Origin: Volvox africanus
Lineage: Eukaryota; Chlorophyta; Chlorophyceae; Chlamydomonadales; Volvocaceae
Length of the DNA: 64,000 nt
Assembly: GCA_030268105.1 (NCBI GenBank)
Contig: BSDZ01000003.1
Location: 2,232,001 to 2,296,000, forward strand
Reading direction: 5' to 3'
Under the pieces are notes generated by a model. That model was not told where the DNA came from. It did no database searches and saw nothing but the letters and a program-made list of their open reading frames with translations. Made by a program: the position numbers and the translations under genes. Within the stretch, counting starts at the first letter, position 1, and each line of letters starts with the position of its first letter. Of the stretch, positions 57,220 through 64,000 are shown one piece after another.

Positions 57220-59746
57220 CTGCAGATATATTCCCCCTGTCATGCATTGACACCCATATGTCGCTCTAAGCCACGTCGGCAACAACTGCTGAAATACATC
57301 GGCCTTCTGCAATATGGATGGTTGGCCCAGCGTGTGTTTTGTTACATTTATCCGGCGGCCACTTGATGATGGTCCGAGTAACGATTGAGAACCTTGACAT
57401 TATTAGAGCCCGGGTGAGAATGAGACTCGTACGACTAAGACAGCCTCATCCGCCAATGTAGGATGATTTCAACTAGTGCCGTACCTAACTAGCTAGAGCT
57501 AGCTGAGCAGCATCTCAGCCGCATTGCCGTACGTTTCCAACATCATGATTGTTGTGGACCACAACACAGCGTGATCTTGGCCAGACATGTCAACCAGATA
57601 TTTGCGTCATGCGTCGTCAGTTTTTGCTTCGTACTGCGTCGTCAGTTTTTGCTTCGTACTTCTTGTTCGTTGTTTCCTAGACAGGATGGTGGGGCGTGTT
57701 TTCGTTCAGAGGTACAACTTGTGGCCTGAGCAGTGAACAATAAATGGATGCCGTATAGAAGGCATATCTGTGTTGGGTCGTTGGTGCCCACTTCACTGGG
57801 CCATATGCCGCATAGGGCATGGCGTCGCTTAGCAGGGAGGTGATGGATGTCGTTTTCGTATTCGTTTTCGTATTTTCGTATGATGGCAACGGGACAGTGC
57901 GTCACCCTTGTACCTAGGATGCATGTGCCGTGCGTTTGCCAGGACCGTCTTCATGTTCAATATTGCTCAAGTATCTTTACACCGCCAGCATTCATCTTTT
58001 CTGGTCTTCCTTTTAGTGGCACTTTATGGCGGGTGTGCGGTGGTGTGGTGGCGGAGGTGGCGGTCTTAAGAGAAGGTGATGCGGTGGAAATAGTGATTGG
58101 AAATAGTGATTGGAAATAGTGATTGGAAATAGTGATTGGAAATAGTGATTGGAAATAGTGATGGGAAAGAGTGATGGGAAATAGTGATGGGAAATAGTGA
58201 TTGAAAATAGTGATGGGAAATAGTGATTGGAAATGGTGATGGGAAATAGTGATTGGAAATAGTGATGGGAAATAGTGATTGGAAATGGTTGGACCCCAGA
58301 CTGCTTGGCAATGAGGGCGGTGACACATGCGGCGGAGAGGAAGCCCTGGTGACGGTGGTGGTGGGGAGAAAAGGCGGACAGAGGTTTGCTGCTGCAGAGA
58401 TGGATGATGGACAGTGCACGTGCGGATGACGGGTGGAAGGACTGGTCAGGTGGCATTAGCGGGGTTCACCAGTGTGCAGGACCGCACTTGTAGCTGGAGG
58501 TAAGAGATGGTGTGGCTTTGAGGACGGAGGTGAGCGCGGAGGTGGAGGTATGACTTCACGACAGCAGGCAGGGGGCAACCTAAGGGGGGGATGGTCATCG
58601 GTGCATCAATGTAATCGCTGCATGAACGTCATAAACCAGACTTGAATTGCATGGTTTGATTGTTCTCGTACGCCTCAGAGCTGCTCTTATCTTTCGCATG
58701 CCTCAATGCGCCGCATCTTCCAAATGAGCCGTGTTTGAGGCATTCCGTTACAGTTATCGGTATTTATAACTCCTCCAACGAACAAATGTCCGCATCCATC
58801 ATGTAACATCTTTTAACACGCTCAGGGTGTCCAGCAGTCCGTACGGAATGTTATATCACGCTGTTATATCACCTTCTCTGCACTTTCCTCAATAATAATT
58901 ATCATAATTTCAGATGTCATTACATCAGATGTTATTTATTGGAAATAGCGGGTCCCACCATCGGGGTCCGTCCATGATGGGAAAAAGACGATCGTATGGA
59001 ATCAGCACCGAGACGTGGAGGGCGCACGTTCGGGGTGTCCACGCCATCTACATCCGTCCCCCCTTGAAAGGCCAACCCTGGCTGCCGGCACCCGGCAGCC
59101 AACGCATCCGCTACCCCGACTTCACACCCCGACTTATGCTCAAGCTTAAGATACGTGAACTTCTTTCTCTGATGGCGCACGAGCGGTCTCTGGGATCATG
59201 CAAAGGTGCTCGACGCCGTGTGAAATTTTGGGATTCTCTTTCCAGCCTCCCATTCCGCATACAAAGTTGAGAATTTAGTTGTCAGATTGCAACTCAGCGT
59301 AGTTGGGTTACGCCATTCCCGTTGCTCCTGACCGCCTGCGAGCTGCCATTTATTCGTTTAAGCGGTGCAGTTCCACACCGACAAATTCAGATGTTCGCAA
59401 AACCTGCATGCTGAGGCATTTCGAGCACAATCCTGCCTTACGAATGTCATTGAGGTTGCTTCATCATTGACGCAATGTGGGTACTTCAAAGAGACGCAGC
59501 CGTACGATACTTGAGGAGTTGGACCGAAGTGCTTTTTCACCACTTTTAGCAGCAAATTACGCACGTTGTGTTTCTCAATTTACTTGATCAATACATAACG
59601 GTATTTACACACGAATCCCAAACAAGCTTTCCTTACATCCGCCGTTGAGGCTTGGAACTTCGACAGCTCTATCCTGGACGCACCAAACGCAACACTTGAG
59701 TCTTCTTTAGTATAGGAACAGTAATTACAGCATCCATAACTCCAAA
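57220..59746. other. Spacer I (gamma type), 2527 bp
   Basis: One TGCGTCGTCA unit, AATAAA 57739-57744, minisatellite 58086-58292, bidirectional ORF segment 58914-59270. Counterpart of spacer F. Confidence 0.7.
58086..58292 (+). repeat. 13 bp minisatellite, 15 copies plus partial
   Basis: Gamma-type variant order, as at 40081-40287. Confidence 0.95.
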
Positions 59747-62700
59747 ATGCAGCAGCATAACTCCGACCCAACGATGGTCACGAGCACACAGACTTTTGTG
59801 CCTGCGGCACACGTCACATGCCCTCAACCTGCGGGGCCTTCCTGGATCCCAGAAACAACTGACGAAAGTGCGGCGTGCGGGTCATGGCCTCAGTCGACTG
59901 AGGTCGTACCGGCAAATTTGCCGGCAAACAAGATGTCCTTCACGAAGGTGAAGACGTGGGTTATCCGTGCACGTGAGGATAACTGCAGTAGGGATAAGGT
60001 TACGACAAACAATAACATGAGTGTCAGCAGCGGCGGAGGAAACTTCGGACTCGATCTCGGTGCCACGCCGTTGCGTGACGGCTTCCGGCAAGTGGTGGAT
60101 GACACCAAGGAGAAGCTTATGACAGTGCGCAAGGTGTGTGAGGGTATATGTGCGTATACGTGGTGTGCTCTGTTTTAGGGCTGACCTTGGAACGACGGAG
60201 ACTCACATTTTGTTTCTGTTTTGTTTCCTGCACCTGCGTTCTCTCGCACAGGTTACTGCACAAGCATTCTCAAAGGGACGATGGTTTCGATCATGGAATT
60301 TTCTGAAGCTCCAGGCTCAAGACAAGGAGCAGGTCCACCTACCAGCGTCCGCGAAGTTGCTGCAGCCCTCTTCGGCACTGGCCAACCGCAAGGAGTGCTT
60401 CACAGCGACGGCGGTAGTGGTGAGTTCTGATTGTCGTTGGTAGATATAGTAATTGGAGTTTAGGACCGTTTGGTGCTTCACTTTATAATGGACACGGAGC
60501 GTCGCACGGCTTGTAGGCAGGGGGCTGTGCCCATCATACCTAACATGCAACAGGGGCGTGGTGTGGGTGGCGTGTTGCAGCGTGGACTACGGCCACTATG
60601 GCATGACGTCCGCAGCTTCTTTTGGTTACAACTGACTTTGACTACAAACGATAGTCGCAGTTTATATATGGCGAACGATAGTCGTGGTTTGTAGGCTTTT
60701 GAAGGCTCGCGGCAGCCCAAACCCTAATGCAAGCCGTGGGAGATGATGTCACCTGCACATTGACTTGATGAGCCTGACTTTGTCTGCATGTTCAAGATCG
60801 ATCGTGCATGCATCCTTTCTGTACATCATGCTTTGCGTGCTATCCCATCCGACGTCTTGCAGCTGGTGGACTGTGCTCAAGAGTCAGCGGAGAATAATGG
60901 AGATGTACAGCAGCGTGATGCTGCTGCAGCTGAGCTGCGGGCGGTCGTGGTGGAGGAGGAGAAGCGGCGTGAGGCCGCTGAGGCTGCCGCAGCTGAGCTG
61001 CGGGCGGCAGTAGGAGAGGCGGAGAAGCGGCGTGAGGATGCTGAGGCTGCTGCAGCTGAGCTGCAGGCGGCCGTGGTGGAGGAGGAGAAGCGGCGTGAGA
61101 CCGCTGAGGCTGCCGCAGCTGCGCTGCGGGCGGCAGTAGAAGAGGCGGAGAAGCGGCGTGAGGCCGCTGAGGCTGGTGCAGCTATGCTGCAGGCGGCCGT
61201 GGTGGAGGAGGAGAAGCGGCGTGAGGATGCTGAGGCTGCTGCAGCTGAGCTGCAGGCGGCCGTGGTGGAGGAGGAGAAGCGGCGTGAGACCGCTGAGGCT
61301 GGTGCAGCTATGCTGCAGGCGGCCGTGGTGGAGGAGGAGAAGCGGCGTGAGGATGCTGAGGCTGCTGCAGCTGAGCTGCGGGCGGCCGTGGTGGAGGAGG
61401 AGAAGCGGCGTGAGGCCGCTGAGGCTGCCGCAGCTGAGCTGCGGGCGGCATTAGGAGATGCGGAGAAGCGGCGTGAGGCCGCTGAGGCTGGTGCAGCTAT
61501 GCTGCAGGCGGCCGTGGTGGAGGAGGAGAAGCGGCGTGAGACCGCTGAGGCTGCCGCAGCTGAGCTGCAGGCGGCCGTGGTGGAGGAGGAGAAGCGGCGT
61601 GAGGCCGCTGAGGCTGCCGCAGCTGGTCTGCAGGCGACCGTGGTGGAGGAGGAGAAGCGGCGTGAGGCCGCTGAGGCTGCCGCAGCTGGTCTGCAGGCGA
61701 CCGTGGTGGAGGAGGAGAAGCGGCGTGAGGCCGCTGAGGCTGCCGCAGCTGAGCTGCGGGCGGCAGTAGGAGAGGCGGAGAAGCGGCATGAGGCCGCTGA
61801 GGCTGCCGCAGCTGGTCTGCAGGCGGCCGTGGTGGAGGAGGAGAAGCGGCGTGAGGCCGCTGAGGCTGCCGCAGCTGCGCTGCAGGCGGCCGTGGTGGAG
61901 GAGGAGAAGCGGCGTAAGGCCGCTGAGGCGACCATAGTTCAGCTTCGTGCGATGGTGGTGAAGATGGAAGAGCAGGTACGGCAGGGTTCAGATTGCAAAC
62001 GCCACCTATGCAACATCTCTGCCGTACATCGTTTAATGTTTGATTATTTAAATCGCATGTGTAGAGGCAAGGCTCAGGTTGCCAAAGGATGGTGCACTAT
62101 GGAGATAGGGTGTTCCTGTGTGCTTTAGTCGTGTCATATGTCATGTTCCCTGACTGACGGATATCTTGTGGCCGCTTCCGCCCGGCCTTTGCCGTCATTT
62201 GCTCTCTCGTTTTCTTCACTCTACCCCGCGCATATTGACCCTTCTCCCATGACTACACGCCCTTGCAGGTGCGCTGCAGCAACGAGCAGATTACGAAGTG
62301 TAGCGCCCTTCAAGAACGATTTGCTAACGTCCAGAAGTCGATGAAGCTGTACCGCTTCCAGTCACGAAGGCTGAAGCGGCTGTTGAAAGAGGTGAGGATG
62401 GTGCGGCCCAAGGGGGGGGGGCATAGGGTAGAGGTGCGATGCTGCATGGTGCCTGCGTGGCTGTCTGTTTGCATACCGGGGGTTTTGGTGAGGCCATGGG
62501 CGGGGGCCATGTGTATCCGAATCCGTTGTTATTATTTACGAGCTCCCCTCCCTTTCCCTCACAAACAAACGCACATGCAGGCACACGGCCAGGCGCTGGA
62601 CGCTGTGGACGACATCTTCCTCAATGACGAGGATGACGTGCACATGGCGGAGCGGATGATCAGATATGAGCAGCCCGTGCAGGCCGAAACTGTTTCAGCA

Positions 62701-62967
62701 GCCTTGGAGCCGCCTGCGATTGCCCCGGCAGCGACAACACAGCCCCCCACTCCCACGAAGCTAGAGGAGCGGCTTACTTACTCCAGCTGTAAGTCCAGGA
62801 ACAGCCAGTCCACGGCGGTTTCTACTCCTTGCAGTTGGGGGATTCGGGACACGTTTGTGGAGGTGTTCGGGTCGCGGTTATGTGGCCAGGCCTCTATCGC
62901 AGCCCCGTCTACGTCTGTTTTTGCGAAGCTTCTAGAGGCTGCCGCGGGGCAGCCAAGTTACCGCTGA
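59747..62967 (+). CDS. Copy J (S type): long-helix repeat protein, 725 aa
   Basis: Exons 59747-60133, 60252-60419, 60863-61975, 62269-62391 and 62581-62967. It carries the silent GGT (T at 61816) seen otherwise only in copy G and is followed by the same alpha markers. It is therefore the counterpart of G in the second three-gene block. Last complete gene in the window. Confidence 0.65.
60917..61975 (+). repeat. 63 bp coding repeats, copy J (15 full rows)
   Basis: Row order as in copies F, G and I; class 8 row with GGT for Gly. Confidence 0.95.
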
Positions 62968-64000
62968 CTGCAGATATATTCCCCCTGTCATGCATTGACA
63001 CCCATATGTCGCTCTAAGCCACGTCGGCAACAACTGCTGAAATACATCGGCCTTCTGCAATATGGATGGTTGGCCCAGCGTGTGTTTTGTTACATTTATC
63101 CGGCGGCCACTTGATGATGGTCCGAGTAACGATTGAGAACCTTGACATTATTAGAGCCCGGGTGAGAATGAGACCCGTACGACTAAGACAGCCTCATCCG
63201 CCAATGTAGGATGATTTCAACTAGTGCCGTACCTAACTAGCTAGAGCTAGCTGAGCAGCATCTCAGCCGCATTGCCGTACGTTTCCAACATCATGATTGT
63301 TGTGGACCACAACACAGCGTGATCTTGGCCAGACATGTCAACCAGGTATTTGCGTCATGCGTCGTCAGTTTTTGCTTCGTACTGCGTCGTCATGCGTCGT
63401 CAGTTTTTGCTTCGTACTTCTTGTTCGTTGTTTCCTAGACAGGATGGTGGGGCGTGTTTTCGTTCAGAGGTACAACTTGTGGCCTGAGCAGTGAACAATA
63501 AATGGATGCCGTATAGAAGGCATATCTGTGTTGGGTCGTTGGTGCCCACTTCACTGGGCCATATGCCGCATAGGGCATGGCATCGCTTAGCAGGGAGGTG
63601 ATGGATGTCGTTTTCGTATTCGTTTTCGTATTTTCGTATGATGGCAACGGGACAGTGCGTCACCCTTGTACCTAGGATGCATGTGCCGTGCGTTTGCCAG
63701 GACCGTCTTCATGTTCAATATTGCTCAAGTATCTTTACACCGCCAGCATTCATCTTTTCTGGTCTTCCTTTTAGTGGCACTTTATGGCGGGTGTGCGGTG
63801 GTGTGGTGGCGGAGGTGGCGGTCTTAAGAGAAGGTGATGCGGTGGAAATAGTGATTGGAAATAGTGATTGGAAATAGTGATTGGAAAGAGTGATGGGAAA
63901 GAGTGATTGAAAATAGTGATGGGAAATAGTGATTGAAAATAGTGATGGGAAATAGTGATTGGAAATGGTGATGGGAAATAGTGATTGGAAATAGTGATGG
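62968..64000. other. Spacer J (short alpha type), cut by window end
   Basis: Two TGCGTCGTCA units, alpha base markers, AATAAA 63497-63502, then the minisatellite from 63844 to the window edge. The rest of the spacer and the next gene are outside. Confidence 0.7.
63844..64000 (+). repeat. 13 bp minisatellite, cut by window end
   Basis: Follows the variant order of 45839-45995 to the last base. Expected to continue for about two more copies. Confidence 0.95.

Larger units (their letters stand above)
1..64000 (+). repeat. Gene-scale tandem array, 11 units
   Basis: The window is filled by head-to-tail copies of one gene plus spacer. Cutting at the end of each spacer minisatellite gives these units: partial 1-2888, then A 2889-8709, B 8710-15246, C 15247-21624, D 21625-28161, E 28162-34539, F 34540-40287, G 40288-46019, H 46020-52544, I 52545-58292 and partial J 58293-64000. 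Length differences are fully accounted for by the number of 63 bp repeats in exon 3, the 13 bp minisatellite, a 10 bp spacer repeat and one 12 bp deletion. Neither edge of the array is in the window. Collapsed or mis-joined assembly remains possible for an array of this kind. Confidence 0.97.
52545..64000 (+). repeat. Second 18,005 bp block (I-J), cut by window end
   Basis: Matches 34540-45995 at an offset of 18,005 bp in gene lengths, row order, spacer type, minisatellite order and the silent T of copy G (43811 to 61816). Confidence 0.85.

Noticed and set aside
1..64000. Ribosomal DNA, histone or spliced-leader array
   Set aside because: The conserved exons encode an unrecognised helix protein. 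I saw no rRNA-like, histone-like or short splice-leader sequence in gene or spacer.

Overview
The whole window is one head-to-tail array of a single intron-containing eukaryotic gene with its spacer. Ten complete gene copies and the 3' part of an eleventh lie on the + strand. I found no second recognisable gene, RNA gene or identifiable transposon. Units measured from the end of one spacer minisatellite to the end of the next are 5.7 to 6.5 kb long. Apart from repeat-copy differences and a few base changes, they look the same, including introns and spacers.

Each gene is modelled as five exons: exon 1 (129 codons), exon 2 (56), exon 3 (371 to 623), exon 4 (41) and exon 5 (128 plus stop). The four introns joining them start with GT, end with AG and are all in phase 0. 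Predicted proteins are 725, 746, 935, 973 or 977 residues long. They have a poorly structured N-terminal region, a very long Ala/Glu/Arg-rich helix built from 21-residue (63 bp) repeats, a short basic helix and an acidic, Pro/Thr-containing tail. I recognise no known family or catalytic domain, so the function is unknown; a filamentous or spacer-like structural role is only an inference from the helix.

Copies fall into length classes. Here 0 is the partial copy at the left edge and A to J are the complete ones. S+ (0, A) has 16 full 21-residue rows as seen in A. L (B, D, H) has 27. M (C, E) has 25 and is a mosaic of S and L. S (F, G, I, J) has 15. Copies B-C recur as D-E at a 12,915 bp offset. 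Copies F-G-H restart as I-J at an 18,005 bp offset, running off the right edge. The array is therefore nested: 63 bp rows, 252 bp four-row blocks, gene-sized units, and two- or three-gene blocks.

Spacers (2.5 kb) carry a 10 bp repeat (1 to 3 copies), an AATAAA motif about 0.53 kb after the stop, a 13 bp minisatellite (13 to 16 copies), a small hairpin-containing segment with overlapping ORFs on both strands, and the presumed promoter region.

The organism is a eukaryote with spliceosomal introns, GC-rich exons and less GC-rich spacers. Intron ends (GTGAGT/GTGAGG-like donors, pyrimidine-rich tracts ending in GCAG or ACAG) would suit a green alga such as a volvocine, but this is a weak guess. 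All exon models and identity statements come from reading the sequence and comparing conceptual translations, not from transcripts or a computed alignment.
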